A stretch of 64,000 nt of DNA from Trichomonas vaginalis G3 (Eukaryota; Parabasalia; Trichomonadida; Trichomonadidae): NCBI RefSeq assembly GCF_026262505.1, contig NC_067203.1, positions 6,758,001 to 6,822,000 of the forward strand. The letters run 5' to 3'. A program made the translations under genes and the position numbers. Position 1 is the first letter of the stretch. Each line of letters starts with the position of its first letter. The notes beneath the pieces are model-generated. The model was given only the letters and a program-made list of their open reading frames with translations, did not search any database and was not told where the DNA came from. Shown piece after piece: positions 21,159 through 30,422 of the stretch.

Positions 21159-21740
21159 ATGTCATTTCCGAAAAATAGAAGCGTAAGTGTTTCAAAAGGT
21201 TTAATGGCGGTGGCAGATGTGAAGTTAAATTCACCAACTCAAACAAACAGTCAAAGTGTTGTTGTCAATGTCAAAGACAGAGATGTTGAAGTGGGGAAAC
21301 CATACGAAGACGAAAATGGTATAACAATAGTTCCTGTAAAAGAACAACCAACATACCCTGAAGTTAGCAGAGACTTAAGTTCTGTTGCAGATATTCGAAA
21401 CGACTACCAACAACTTAAAGACAAACTTAAAACTCAGGAGAAGATTTGTCAAGCTTTGGGTATAATGTTAAACTTGGTCGAACACAACCCTGTAAAAGTG
21501 AACTCATATGTCATTGCACCTCATGAAGTTTTGAAAGAACTATTGAAACTTTTGACAGAGGCAGACGATATAAACATCAAAGAAATAGAACCCGACATTG
21601 CTTGCTGTGGTGTTTCATACAATGTCATTGACAAGATATACGTTATGAAAGGAGGTGAAACGTTGAACTTAAAATATAGTTTCCCAGACGTCATAAAAAT
21701 ATTTGACGACCACAACATTTCATTAAAGTTTGTTTGCTAA
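21159..21740 (+). CDS. Element 1 part: 193-residue protein of unknown function
   Basis: The protein begins MSFPKNRSVSVSKGLMAVAD and continues with an acidic, helical C-terminal half (LKELLKLLTEADD). I start it at the ATG after TAAGTAAA, not at upstream in-frame codons inside the opposite gene. No domain recognised. It looks whole. Confidence 0.65.
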   Translation: MSFPKNRSVSVSKGLMAVADVKLNSPTQTNSQSVVVNVKDRDVEVGKPYEDENGITIVPVKEQPTYPEVSRDLSSVADIRNDYQQLKDKLKTQEKICQALGIMLNLVEHNPVKVNSYVIAPHEVLKELLKLLTEADDINIKEIEPDIACCGVSYNVIDKIYVMKGGETLNLKYSFPDVIKIFDDHNISLKFVC

Positions 21741-21746
21741 GTAAAA

Positions 21747-21978
21747 ATGTCAAAACTTCTTGAAAGATGTTTGAAGAAAAACAATATAGACTTTATTTCA
21801 TGTAAAGGACTTTACACACTTTTGAACGATATGAAAGACCCTGTTTTGTTTGTTCGTGTAGACAAAGGAAAGTTCTATGTCTTTACAAAAATATTTGAAC
21901 TTCTTAGACAGAGAACTTCAAGAAACGCCATGTGAAAGTTTAGATGAAGTTCTTCTCCACTTTCAGAAAAACTTTTAA
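21747..21978 (+). pseudogene. Element 1 part: small protein of unknown function
   Basis: A region beginning MSKLLERCLKKNNIDF, a few bases after the previous stop and again preceded by CTAAGTAAAA. No family recognised. The gene is broken. Confidence 0.5.
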
Positions 21979-21988
21979 ATATATGTAA

Positions 21989-22795
21989 ATGGCAGAAGAC
22001 ATAGTGGTTTATACTATTACGACTAAAAACCCTGAGTCATATAATTCTATAACAACAAACTTACAAAGTCCTCAAGGACGATATTGTAAACTAACTTTAA
22101 ACACGATGACGACTAAAGCCTGTTTTGCTCTTTTGACACCAGAAGACTTTGTTGTTGTGAATGGTAAAAAATACTCCTTTGAAGATACTTACTCAGATAT
22201 ACCACCAACAGGTTTTGTTGACTTATTTAATACTTTAAGGACGGATGTAACATGTGCTGCAACTAGAGCAGGTTTCATTATGTTTGGATGTCCGACTGAG
22301 TTTACTATAAACGATATGAGCTATAATACAAAACTTATATCTGGTTTTTACTACCAACAATTTCCTATAACAGGAAAAGGTGTCATACAAGGAATGTCTG
22401 TTCCATTGACTTTAAGTACACCTATTTTATATATTGTTTCAAACTTAGGTTCAAAGTGCTATTCGAATGTCAACAGAAACTACTATGACCAAAAGATACT
22501 CATGCGTATAAACAACACTTTCTCTGCTGGTTTGCCTATTGTTCATTCGAATGCAGAGTTTTCAGCTTTAGTAAACTCAAACACTTTGGCAAACATAAAC
22601 TTAACCTTAGTTGACGCAAACTTTGTTCCTGTAAAACTTTTATGTCCTATGTATTTGTCAATGACGGCAGAAAGTTTCGAATTGGAAGATGCAACTGGTG
22701 AAAGTATTGTACTACAAGAACAACTTCAACAACAAATAGCTCAAGAACAACAAATGCAACAAATGGAACAAATGCAACAACAAGCTCAAGAATAA
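21989..22795 (+). CDS. Element 1 part: candidate minor capsid (penton) protein
   Basis: A 268-residue, beta-rich protein without charged helices until a Gln-rich tail (EQQMQQMEQMQQQ). Its size and place just after the major capsid candidate fit the single jelly-roll minor capsid protein of Polintons. It looks whole, and the element 2 copy is nearly identical. The assignment is by position and composition; a structure prediction would settle it. Confidence 0.5.
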   Translation: MAEDIVVYTITTKNPESYNSITTNLQSPQGRYCKLTLNTMTTKACFALLTPEDFVVVNGKKYSFEDTYSDIPPTGFVDLFNTLRTDVTCAATRAGFIMFGCPTEFTINDMSYNTKLISGFYYQQFPITGKGVIQGMSVPLTLSTPILYIVSNLGSKCYSNVNRNYYDQKILMRINNTFSAGLPIVHSNAEFSALVNSNTLANINLTLVDANFVPVKLLCPMYLSMTAESFELEDATGESIVLQEQLQQQIAQEQQMQQMEQMQQQAQE

Positions 22796-22826
22796 AAAAA
22801 AATATTTTTTTTTTATTTTTATAAAA
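22796..22826 (+). promoter_or_regulatory. AAATATTTTTTT-type promoter
   Basis: AAAAAAATATTTTTTTTTTA then TTTTTATAAAA precede the helicase start. The same A-run/TATT/T-run block stands before other genes on both strands. Confidence 0.6.
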
Positions 22827-24054
22827 ATGTACAGAATAGACGTTTCAGATTTTTATGACTTCCAAGCGTTCAGAAATATGTGTCCATTTAGAGACTATAA
22901 CAAAGCAGTCGAGAATTTGAAACGTTTAGTCATTTACGTCGACTCTGCCCCAGAATGTTATGTTATGAAAGAATGGGATGTAGTCTTTAACAAACCTAAA
23001 GCGACAATAGTTTCAGAACAAGAATGTAAACAGAAACTTAAGAAAATAAAAGTCGTACAAGTTGGTATGAAGATGTTAGATGCTTGGGATATCTTTTGTC
23101 AAACTTGAAGATTTTTCAGTTCGTGGTATAAAGTTCTATACACCTTCTCCAAACTTCTCTATCTTCACTGGATATAAATACGAACAAGTAGAATGGAAAG
23201 AAAATGTTATAGAAGCTTGGTTAGACCATGTCAAAGAAATTATATGCAATGGAAACGAAAGAGTCTATGAGTATATCTTATGTTGGTTTGCAAACATCTT
23301 ACAACATCCAAGTGCTAAAATGAAACTGCTCTCATTGTAATTGGAAAACAAGGAACAGGTAAGAACACTTTCTTTACAGATATCTTATGCAAACTGTTAG
23401 AGGGCTATTCGAACCCGAATATGACAAACTTAGAAAACATCTGCGGTAAATTTAACTCTTCAATAGAGAATATGAAACTTATAGTATGTAACGAACTTCA
23501 AAGTATAGATACAACAAAAGTTTTGAACTCAGATGCTTTGAAGAGTCTTATAACAGACAAAGTTGGAGTTGTTGAAAGAAAATATAAAGACCAAAGAGTT
23601 TGTGAAAATGTTGCAAACTTCGTCATGGTTTCAAACAACGCCGTTCCGATGAAGTTAGAAAGTTCTGACAGAAGATATGTAGTTGTCAGAACGTCAGATT
23701 CTCATATGCAAGATACAGAATATTTTGACGACTTAGCAGAAACTTTGACATCTGACTTTTACAACACTTGTTCTCATATTTCATGACATTAGATATTTCA
23801 AAGTTCAATCCAAGACAAATTCCACATACGAAGAGAGACAAACATTGTTAGAAGCAAACAAGAGTGTATATGAACTGTTCATAGATGAAACTGACTTTGA
23901 GTGTTTAGATGAAAGGTCATTGTACGATTCGTATAAACAATATTGTCAAGAGTATGGTTATATGACAGCGTCTAAACGAACATTCTTGGCAAATGTCAAA
24001 AGTCTTTTAGATGTTCAGAATGGTGTATATACAAAGAAAAATTTTTCTGAGTAA
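22827..24054 (+). pseudogene. Element 1 part: superfamily 3 helicase (D5-like)
   Basis: Key SF3 motifs are visible in this region: Walker A GKQGTGKN, the Walker B-like segment MKLIVCNELQSI and motif C NFVMVSNN. A winged-helix-like C-terminal part follows. Such helicases unwind DNA at replication in Polintons and nucleocytoplasmic large DNA viruses. The gene is broken. Confidence 0.75.
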
Positions 24055-24092
24055 ATTTTAAAAAAAAATATTTTTTTATCCGATAGAAAAAG
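24055..24092 (+). promoter_or_regulatory. AAATATTTTTTT-type promoter
   Basis: AAAAAAAATATTTTTTTATC lies 20-35 bases before the next ATG, matching the block before the helicase gene. Confidence 0.6.
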
Positions 24093-24510
24093 ATGACAAA
24101 ATTCATCTCAGTCAACAAGTACATGTCAGGACTTAAAGAAGAACTAGACCCATTCACATATTTGAATGTTTACTTCTACCATTTTGAAAAGTCTACATTT
24201 GACAAAGTTTGGAACATCGAACCAGTTAAGTTTGCTATTGTGACTAAAAATGGTGCGAAATTTGAAGACTTAGACATAGAAGGTTTGTTAACAGTCAAAG
24301 AAAGTTTTGACAGAAGGTTTTCAAACCTTAAAGAAGGCAAAGCATACAAACTTGTTATACCTTATGAACCAAAGAAAGCAGACGACTATGAATATTATGA
24401 GTCTAAGATAGTTGAAGTTCAAGGTAAATTGGGTAAAAAGATTTTAGAGTCTAAGCCGGTGTTTGCTCCTAAAGAAAGAGAACATTGACATTGACCCAGA
24501 AATGTTCTAA
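24093..24510 (+). pseudogene. Element 1 part: small protein of unknown function
   Basis: The region encodes a soluble alpha/beta protein of about 135 residues beginning MTKFISVNKYMSGLKEELDP. No family recognised. It stands between the helicase and the ATPase in both elements. Confidence 0.55.
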
Positions 24511-24526
24511 AAATAAAATTTTATTT

Positions 24527-24979
24527 TTACATGTCAAATTTCTTTTTCTCTGGAACTGGTTCAGGTTCTTTCTTCTCTTCTTCTACTTTCTTTTCTTTCT
24601 TTTCTCTCTTCTTCTTTTCTGGTGGAGTTATGTCAAACTTCTCAGAACCATATTTTTGTAAAAGTGCTTTGTCATTTAATAGCTCTTCTATTCTGTTTTC
24701 TATTTCATTTTCAAGAACAGCGCATGTGTCTTCTTTGCATTCTAAGAAGTTTTGTTGGACTTCATCTCTCCAAGAGGCGTCATCTCTGTCAACAAGTCTG
24801 TCATTGACAAATTTTAAGACTGCTCTGCTTAATGTTTTATGGTTCTTGTCATATTCCCAGAAACAGAACTTTAGAACAAATTCCCCTTTCTTGTTTACAC
24901 TATGTAAGATTTTATGGTCGACAGATGTTTTGCTGTCGAAAAGCTTGTCTCGAATATAGATAGCGAAATCGCTAGACAT
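24527..24979 (-). CDS. Element 1 part: 150-residue protein with Lys/Glu-rich tail
   Basis: A minus-strand gene starting MSSDFAIYIRDKLFDSKT and ending in a highly charged KKREKKEKKVEEEKKEPE tail. Divergent from the ATPase gene, with 35 bases between the starts. No family recognised. It looks whole. Confidence 0.6.
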   Translation of the reverse strand: MSSDFAIYIRDKLFDSKTSVDHKILHSVNKKGEFVLKFCFWEYDKNHKTLSRAVLKFVNDRLVDRDDASWRDEVQQNFLECKEDTCAVLENEIENRIEELLNDKALLQKYGSEKFDITPPEKKKREKKEKKVEEEKKEPEPVPEKKKFDM

Positions 24980-25014
24980 TTTCTAAAAGATAAAATTTTA
25001 ATTTTTCTAAAAAT

Positions 25015-25889
25015 ATGTTAGAAAAAAGTTTGCTGACATTGACAAAAAATTTGAGAATGTTTTAAACAAGAACAAGAGGAAGTTAGAAAATGCTCAGATA
25101 AAACCCATACATGACAAGTTCCTATTTGCTCAGAATGGTATAACAGGTCTAATTGCACCACCTGGGTCGGGTAAGACTTTCACTTATCTTAAAATGGCTG
25201 CACAACAACAAGAACTAGATGAGAAGAACCCATTCTATGAGTTAGTAGTCATTTGTAGTACTTCTGGTCAATTTGACCAAACCGTCAATTCGTTCAAAGA
25301 TATTATAAAAAAGTCTAAGTTAGTATGTATAAAAGACTCTGAGTTGTTAGATTGGATAAAGAAGTACCAAAGAAGAGTTTTGAAGTACAATGCTATAAAT
25401 GAGTATGTCAATTCGAAGTTTAAAGACCCAAATGAGGAAATGCAGAGAATATTAGAGAAGAAACACTTCAGAAACAAACAGAAAGAGATAGAATACATTT
25501 CGAAGAAATTGCAATCTTACGATTGGAAGACTTACCCTCATAGGTGTCTTCTTATCTTAGATGATTTCGCCTCTCATCCTTTGTTAAAGAACAGAGAACA
25601 AGACATGTGTCGAATTCTTAAGAAGCTCAGACACTTTAACATCTCAGTTGTCATTTGTGTACAGACAGCCAAGAGTTTAAGTAAGGATGTAAAGAGAATA
25701 CTTACTGACATTGTACTTTTCCCCGGATTGTCCGAAGACGATTTCATGGAACTTATGAAAGAGTCCATGGCAGGTAAGTTTGACAGACATGAACTATGGG
25801 AGAAGTACAAAGTCATACAAGACCCTCATACTTCTTTCAGAATTCATATCTACGCAAACAAAGTTCAAATTGTAAAAAGTCAAGCGTAA
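25015..25889 (+). pseudogene. Element 1 part: packaging ATPase (A32/FtsK-HerA type)
   Basis: Walker A (APPGSGKT, near 25,155-25,180) and Walker B (CLLILDDFASH, near 25,545-25,575) are plain, with the spacing of virus genome-packaging ATPases. In Polintons this enzyme would pump the element's DNA into capsids. The gene is broken. Confidence 0.8.
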
Positions 25890-25924
25890 AAATGTAAGTG
25901 TTTTAGTCTTAGTCTGTTGTGGTT

Positions 25925-26000
25925 CTGCAGCTTTCAGTTCTTCTGGCTTTGGAATGGACTCGGTTGGTGGTACGTCGGACATTCGTTTGTGTCCTGTCGG
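25925..26000 (-). repeat. Remnant of the 5' end of a module gene
   Basis: The minus strand reads as the first residues of the MSDVPPTESIPKPE protein found complete at 52,802-53,392 in element 2. The same remnant occurs at about 50,880-50,955 in element 2. Confidence 0.8.
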
Positions 26001-26270
26001 ATGGAAGAACTTTTCCTGTCGGAAAGAAAAATTTTTCCTGTCGGAAGGAAAAACTTTTCCTGTTGGAAGGAAAAACTTTTTCTGAAGTTCGACCAAAAAG
26101 TTCTCAATTTTCGAAAATTTGAATGGTTTACGGACGAACAACAGGAAAAATTTTTCCTGTCGGAAGGAAATTTTTTTCCTGTTGGAAGGAAATTTTTTTC
26201 CTGTTGGAAGGAAGGACTCGGAATGTCGGAAGGAAATTTTTTTCCTGTTGGAAGGAAGGACTCGGAATGC
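25995..26270. repeat. Imperfect palindromic array (TTTTCCTGTCGGAAGGAAAA units)
   Basis: About a dozen units of 18-24 bases, each nearly self-complementary (T-run, CCTGTCGGAAGG, A-run), are interrupted by a conserved 60-base spacer around 26,080-26,140. Because units read similarly on both strands, long frames open on both strands without meaning. Related arrays lie at 50,955-51,285 and 53,400-53,580. Confidence 0.9.
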
Positions 26271-26349
26271 CAGAAGGATTTGACAAGACAATTTACCATC
26301 TAGAGCTACCTGAGCCATCTGAAGTCAAGACCAAAAATAAATGGTTCAT

Positions 26350-27174
26350 TTACTCTTCCTCTTTGAAGTTATCGAAATACTCTGTTATCTTTTCCTTTAA
26401 CAATGGCAAATCTTCTTTGAATGTAAGTATTGTACAACCTTTCATATCATAGTGTGTTTGAGGTAACGTATCTTGAACTATTTGTTTAACATCTTCATTT
26501 GGTGTCATTGAAATCGGTAAGTTTTCGCGATAGAACCAATTTCTGTCAGATTTGTAAATCTTAGCAAGGTCGTAAAAGCTTTTGTTGTTTCTTCTGACTA
26601 AATGCAACATAACCATATCTCTGTCTTCTTCATTTTCCATCTCTTCAGTGTAAATCATATACTTATAGTTCTTTTCCTTTCCTTTTGGTACCGAACGTGG
26701 TCTTCTTTTCTGTATGTTTTTGTCTTTGGATTCAATGACTTCATCTTTTGCTTGAAGTTTCTTTTCCATCTCTTCACGTTCTTGTCTATGAATTTCGTCA
26801 AGAAGTCTGTAAATATACCAAGCATAACGAGGCGAAGCCCACATTGCAACAGCATTTACAAGAAGTCTATGTACATAATATCCTCTTAAATTTATTGGCA
26901 AATTTTTACGATTTTCATGTGTTTTATGCAAGACCGAGAATTCTCGGTCTAGAGAAATTTCACTCAAAAGTTCTTGTGTGCTTTGGTTTTTGAACCAGTC
27001 GTCTGCGTGTTTAGTATCTGGAGCAAAACATGCTGTCAAAATACTTTGCATTTGGTACATGTCATCTTTGACTGAACGAATGAGACGTAACTGTTTGTTA
27101 AACTGAACCCACTCGTATTCTTCACTTATGGCTTCATGAACGATAGCAGTTGTTGTGTTCTCTGTTGTTGTCAT
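26350..27174 (-). CDS. Element 1 part: KilA-N domain protein with long C-terminal region
   Basis: A 274-residue protein counted from the ATG at 27,174. A KilA-N-type core (DDWFKNQST, then GYYVHRLLVNAVAMWASPRYA, about residues 60-115) is followed by a coiled coil and a C-terminal domain of the kind fused to KilA-N/MSV199 proteins in large DNA viruses. KilA-N binds DNA; such proteins are common viral regulators. It looks whole. Element 2 has no counterpart at this place. Confidence 0.75.
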   Translation of the reverse strand: MTTTENTTTAIVHEAISEEYEWVQFNKQLRLIRSVKDDMYQMQSILTACFAPDTKHADDWFKNQSTQELLSEISLDREFSVLHKTHENRKNLPINLRGYYVHRLLVNAVAMWASPRYAWYIYRLLDEIHRQEREEMEKKLQAKDEVIESKDKNIQKRRPRSVPKGKEKNYKYMIYTEEMENEEDRDMVMLHLVRRNNKSFYDLAKIYKSDRNWFYRENLPISMTPNEDVKQIVQDTLPQTHYDMKGCTILTFKEDLPLLKEKITEYFDNFKEEE

Positions 27175-27215
27175 ATCTGTCTTTACATACAAAATAAAAA
27201 AAATATTTTTTAAAA
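27175..27215 (-). promoter_or_regulatory. AAATATTTTTTT-type promoter
   Basis: The minus strand reads AAAAAATATTTTTTTTATTT then TGTATGTAAAGACAG before the ATG. Closely similar blocks precede the genes starting at 27,877, 29,730 and 31,085. Confidence 0.65.
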
Positions 27216-27262
27216 AACTAGCGTTATTTTCTATCTTGTATAAAAGACCAAAAATAAACGCT

Positions 27263-27877
27263 TTACATGTATTTTTCAGCAACTTCGTCAAATAATTTTA
27301 CAGCTTTGTCGATCTCATCTACTTCAAACGTTTCTTTACCTTTCGTGGGAGCACCATACATTTTCTCAAACTTTTCAAGTAGTTCTGTTTCTGCAGCTCT
27401 CATATCGTTAACGAACACAACCTTGACTCTATTGACTATACTGTCATATCTTTGAGTTATATTAAATGTTCTTCCTATCTTATATCTCTTTGTATTGAAG
27501 TCCTTCGGTTTCTGAACGATGTAAAGTAAGCCTTCACTGCAACGTTCCGTATCGAATGAACCATATGTTATGAAATTATATCCAACAACTGGGTCAATCC
27601 AGAACAAAACTATTGGTATAAGACTTTTGTCGATGAGATATGCTCTTGTTCCATAGAATCTTACCGATATCATAAGCTCAGGATTTCTTGTCAAAATTTT
27701 CTGAGTTGAAGCATTTCTAACCCAGTCGTGGGATGTTTTCTTTTCAGATAGTGTTAGAATGTCTGACAAAGAATATTTGTTGTATTTCTTTGAGTATCTT
27801 ACGTTTAAATCACCTATTCTAACCACTTTGGTGTCATTGTCTATCTTTTTAACTGTTTCAAACTCAACCTTTAACAT
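27263..27877 (-). CDS. Element 1 part: KilA-N/GIY-YIG (T5orf172-like) protein
   Basis: A 204-residue protein. The N-terminal half (about 20-100) is KilA-N-like (DWVRNASTQKIL, YLIDKSLIPIVLFWIDP). The C-terminal half (about 117-175) reads GLLYIVQ...RYKIGRT...AAETELLEKF, the pattern of the T5orf172/MUG113 branch of GIY-YIG nucleases. This fusion is known from viral KilA-N proteins. It may cut or bind specific DNA. It looks whole and is kept in element 2 at 51,375-51,986. Confidence 0.8.
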   Translation of the reverse strand: MLKVEFETVKKIDNDTKVVRIGDLNVRYSKKYNKYSLSDILTLSEKKTSHDWVRNASTQKILTRNPELMISVRFYGTRAYLIDKSLIPIVLFWIDPVVGYNFITYGSFDTERCSEGLLYIVQKPKDFNTKRYKIGRTFNITQRYDSIVNRVKVVFVNDMRAAETELLEKFEKMYGAPTKGKETFEVDEIDKAVKLFDEVAEKYM

Positions 27878-27959
27878 TTTCTGTCTTTACATACAAAATA
27901 AAAAAAATATTTTATAAAAAACTAGCTTTATTTTATTTTTTCTATCTTGTATAAAAGAT

Positions 27960-28390
27960 ATGATTTCAGGGATTTTTTTTACGAAGTGTCAAAGTTCTCT
28001 TCGTCAAAAAAATACAGTTATATCATGAAATTTGGTCATTTTTTCACGATTTCAGAGATTTTTTTTACGAAGTGTCAAAGTTCTCTTCGTCAAAAAAATA
28101 CAGTTATATAATGAAATTTGGTCATTTTTTCACGATTTCATAGAGTTTTTTTACGAAGTGTCAAAGTTCTCTTCGTCAAAAAAATACAGTTATATCATGA
28201 AATTTGGTCATTTTTTCACGATTTCAGAGATTTTTTTTACGAAGTGTCAAAGTTCTCTTCGTCAAAAAAATACAGTTATATAATGAAATTTGGTCATTTT
28301 TTCACGATTTCATAGAGTTTTTTTACGAAGTGTCAAAGTTCTCTTCGTCAAAAAAATACAGTTATATCATGAAATTTGGTCATTTTTTTC
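27960..28390. repeat. Five tandem copies of an 86-base repeat with a hairpin
   Basis: The 86-base period is exact, starting with GATTTCAGRGATTTTTTT. Each unit contains ACGAAG-12 bases-CTTCGT flanked by T- and A-runs, so each can form a stem-loop. Single related units lie at about 28,662-28,735 and, in element 2, at 52,255-52,325. Confidence 0.93.
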
Positions 28391-28535
28391 AGCAAAAATA
28401 TATTTTAGGTGGAACCAGGTCACTCGGTCACTCGGTCACTCGGTCACTCGGTCACTCGGTCATTTTAACTTCTCTGAAAAAGTGTGACAACATGACATTT
28501 TGACAACAACACAGGAAATAAACTTCTTCGTCAAT
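28390..28535. repeat. Outer inverted repeat, left arm, with GGTCACTC microsatellite
   Basis: Five to six GGTCACTC units (28,417-28,462) are followed by about 70 bases that recur inverted at 30,262-30,400. The arms enclose the unknown gene at 28,816-29,730. Confidence 0.88.
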
Positions 28536-28578
28536 GTTTTGTCAAGTTCTTCTTCGTAAATGAGCGTAAATCAGACAA

Positions 28579-28810
28579 AAATATATTTTATGTTAGCATG
28601 TTAGATCTAACACGTTTTCTAACCTCTTTTCTCACCTCTTGAATTTTGTATAAAAGATATGATTTCATAGAGTTTTTTTACGAAGTGTCAAAGTTCACTT
28701 CGTCAAAAAAATACAGTTATATAATGAAATTTGGTCATTTTACTCAATAAAAATATATTTTATGTTAGCATGTTAGATCTAACACGTTTTCTAACCACTT
28801 TTCTAACATA
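28579..28810. repeat. Inner inverted repeats, left pair
   Basis: Two copies (about 28,579-28,625 and 28,748-28,808) of a block with ATATATTTTATGTTAGCATG followed by TTAGATCTAACACG. Two inverted copies lie at 29,830-29,899 and 29,947-30,016. Confidence 0.88.
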
Positions 28811-28815
28811 ACTAT

Positions 28816-29730
28816 TTACAAGCGTTTTACATGGTATATGTTGCGATGGTTCATGACTTTAAACAGTTTTGTAGCTTCTATTTCTTCACGAAGGATATCA
28901 AAAGTTTTAACAATGCCGAATGTTTCTTTATATTTCTTCTTGACGTCAGATAGAAGGAAATCGTCAGCAGTTGGATAGTTTTTGTTCAGAAATGTCAACA
29001 TGTCCATTTTATCTTCTGCTGGTTTCTCTGCTTCTTTCTTTAAGTCAGCATAGTCGTTTCTCATACGTTCTATCTCTTTGACGGAGTAGTTATATTTCCT
29101 CATTGCTGCTTTACATTTTGAACATTGTGGGTTCATTTTAGCATTGTACATTGAAATTTGACCTGCTAGAACAACTAAGGCGTCAATGGTTTTCTTTAAC
29201 TCAAAGGCTGCTGGTTTTATCTGTTCGTTCCATACTTTACCTCTTTTATCTTTATCTCTTATCTGCCATACACATTTTGCAACTAACGAAACAAAGTTGT
29301 CGTAGGTCTTAAACTCCCCAGATTTATATATGTCAGAAACATTTTTATATACCATATCGCAGTCTTTGTCCATGACTTTGTGGTTGCAATGAAATCCAAG
29401 AAACTCATAGTTTACCTTACGTATGAACTTCTTGGTTTCTACTGAGTCAGTTGCTTTGACTTCAATTTCATCGAATTCAGGAATAGTGAGCTTTTGTTGT
29501 TGTATTTCAGGAAGTTTAGGTAGATGGTCAATAATATCCTGCATTTCATAAAGATATTCTTCATTTGTTTCATCTTTCGCAGTGCAGTCTAAATCTCCTT
29601 GGAGAAGTTCCTGCTTTATCTTCTGGATTTCTGTTTCGAAAGTATATGAAGAAGGAATGAAGCTTTTCATCTCTACTAACATTGAAGTTGGGTTCATGAC
29701 TAACGAGTTTGGTGCTGTTGTTGCTAACAT
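28816..29730 (-). CDS. Element 1 part: 304-residue protein of unknown function
   Basis: Counted from the ATG at 29,730. Mostly helical and charged, with a possible zinc-binding CSKCKAAM and a further Cys/His pair (GFHCNHKVMDKDC). No family recognised. Its gene sits alone between inverted repeats and has the AAATATTTTTTT promoter block upstream. It looks whole. Element 2 lacks it. Confidence 0.65.
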   Translation of the reverse strand: MLATTAPNSLVMNPTSMLVEMKSFIPSSYTFETEIQKIKQELLQGDLDCTAKDETNEEYLYEMQDIIDHLPKLPEIQQQKLTIPEFDEIEVKATDSVETKKFIRKVNYEFLGFHCNHKVMDKDCDMVYKNVSDIYKSGEFKTYDNFVSLVAKCVWQIRDKDKRGKVWNEQIKPAAFELKKTIDALVVLAGQISMYNAKMNPQCSKCKAAMRKYNYSVKEIERMRNDYADLKKEAEKPAEDKMDMLTFLNKNYPTADDFLLSDVKKKYKETFGIVKTFDILREEIEATKLFKVMNHRNIYHVKRL

Positions 29731-29829
29731 GTTCTTACAATAAAAATAAAAAATATTTTTTTTAAAAAAACTAACTTTATTTTTTATGTTTTTTGTGAAA
29801 GTGTCAAAACTCATGAATTTCGAGAGTTT

Positions 29830-30016
29830 TCTACGATGTTAGAAAAGTGGTTAGAAAACGTGTTAGATCTAACATGCTAACATAAAATATATTTTTGCCG
29901 AATTCTGTATAAAACTCAAGAGTTTTGTGTGTTTTCTACGATGGTAGAAATGAGGTTAGAAAAGTGGTTAGAAAACGTGTTAGATCTAACATGCTAACAT
30001 AAAATATATTTTTGCC
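29830..30016. repeat. Inner inverted repeats, right pair
   Basis: Inverted partners of 28,579-28,810, containing CGTGTTAGATCTAACATGC and ending in AAAATATATTTTTGCC. Confidence 0.88.
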
Positions 30017-30019
30017 GAA

Positions 30020-30147
30020 AAAAATGAGTTTTGGTTGAAAAAACAGGTGGAGCCAAAAGTGGCTCGACCTCAAAACAAGCATTTTGTGAAGAATATACCA
30101 ACCCGCGGAATTCCGCGGGTTGCTTTTTATACAAAATTCAACGGGTG
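30020..30147. repeat. Left arm of the KilA-N cassette inverted repeat
   Basis: About 125 bases are mirrored at 31,419-31,543 with few differences. The centre of the arm is the palindrome CCCGCGGAATTCCGCGGG, flanked by AA/TT. Confidence 0.92.
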
Positions 30148-30159
30148 AAAGAATACGAT

Positions 30160-30262
30160 GAAGTCTTGACAAAACATATACGATGAAAGTCTTGACAAAA
30201 CATATACGAAGAAGTCTTGACAAAACATATACGATGAAGTCTTGACAAAACATATACGATGA
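30160..30262. repeat. Four tandem copies of a 26-28-base repeat
   Basis: Units of the form GAAGTCTTGACAAAACATAT followed by ACGAT stand next to the outer right inverted repeat. Confidence 0.85.
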
Positions 30263-30400
30263 AGTTTATTTCCTGTGTTGTTGTCAAAATGTCATGTTGT
30301 CACACTTTTTCAGAGAAGTTAAAATGACCGAGTGACCGAGTGACCTGGTGACCTGGTGACACCTAAAAACCATCTACCCTAAAATATATTTTTGCTGAAT
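30262..30400. repeat. Outer inverted repeat, right arm
   Basis: Mirror of 28,390-28,535, with GAGTGACC and CTGGTGAC units in place of some GGTCACTC units. Confidence 0.85.
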
Positions 30401-30422
30401 TCAATAAAAAGAAATGGTTCAT

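Noticed and set aside
25934-26452. Long frames on both strands through the palindromic arrays (also at 50,796-51,407 and 53,364-53,614)
   Set aside because: The array units are self-complementary and lack stop words, so frames open on both strands by structure alone.
28400-28470. GGTCACTC repeats considered as a CRISPR-like or telomere-like array
   Set aside because: The units are directly adjacent with no spacers, and the block is part of a longer inverted repeat; it is a simple microsatellite.
28032-28503. Overlapping 65-99-residue frames with repeated MVIFSRF sequences
   Set aside because: They only translate the 86-base tandem repeat and recur in step with its period; no promoter block or independent conservation.
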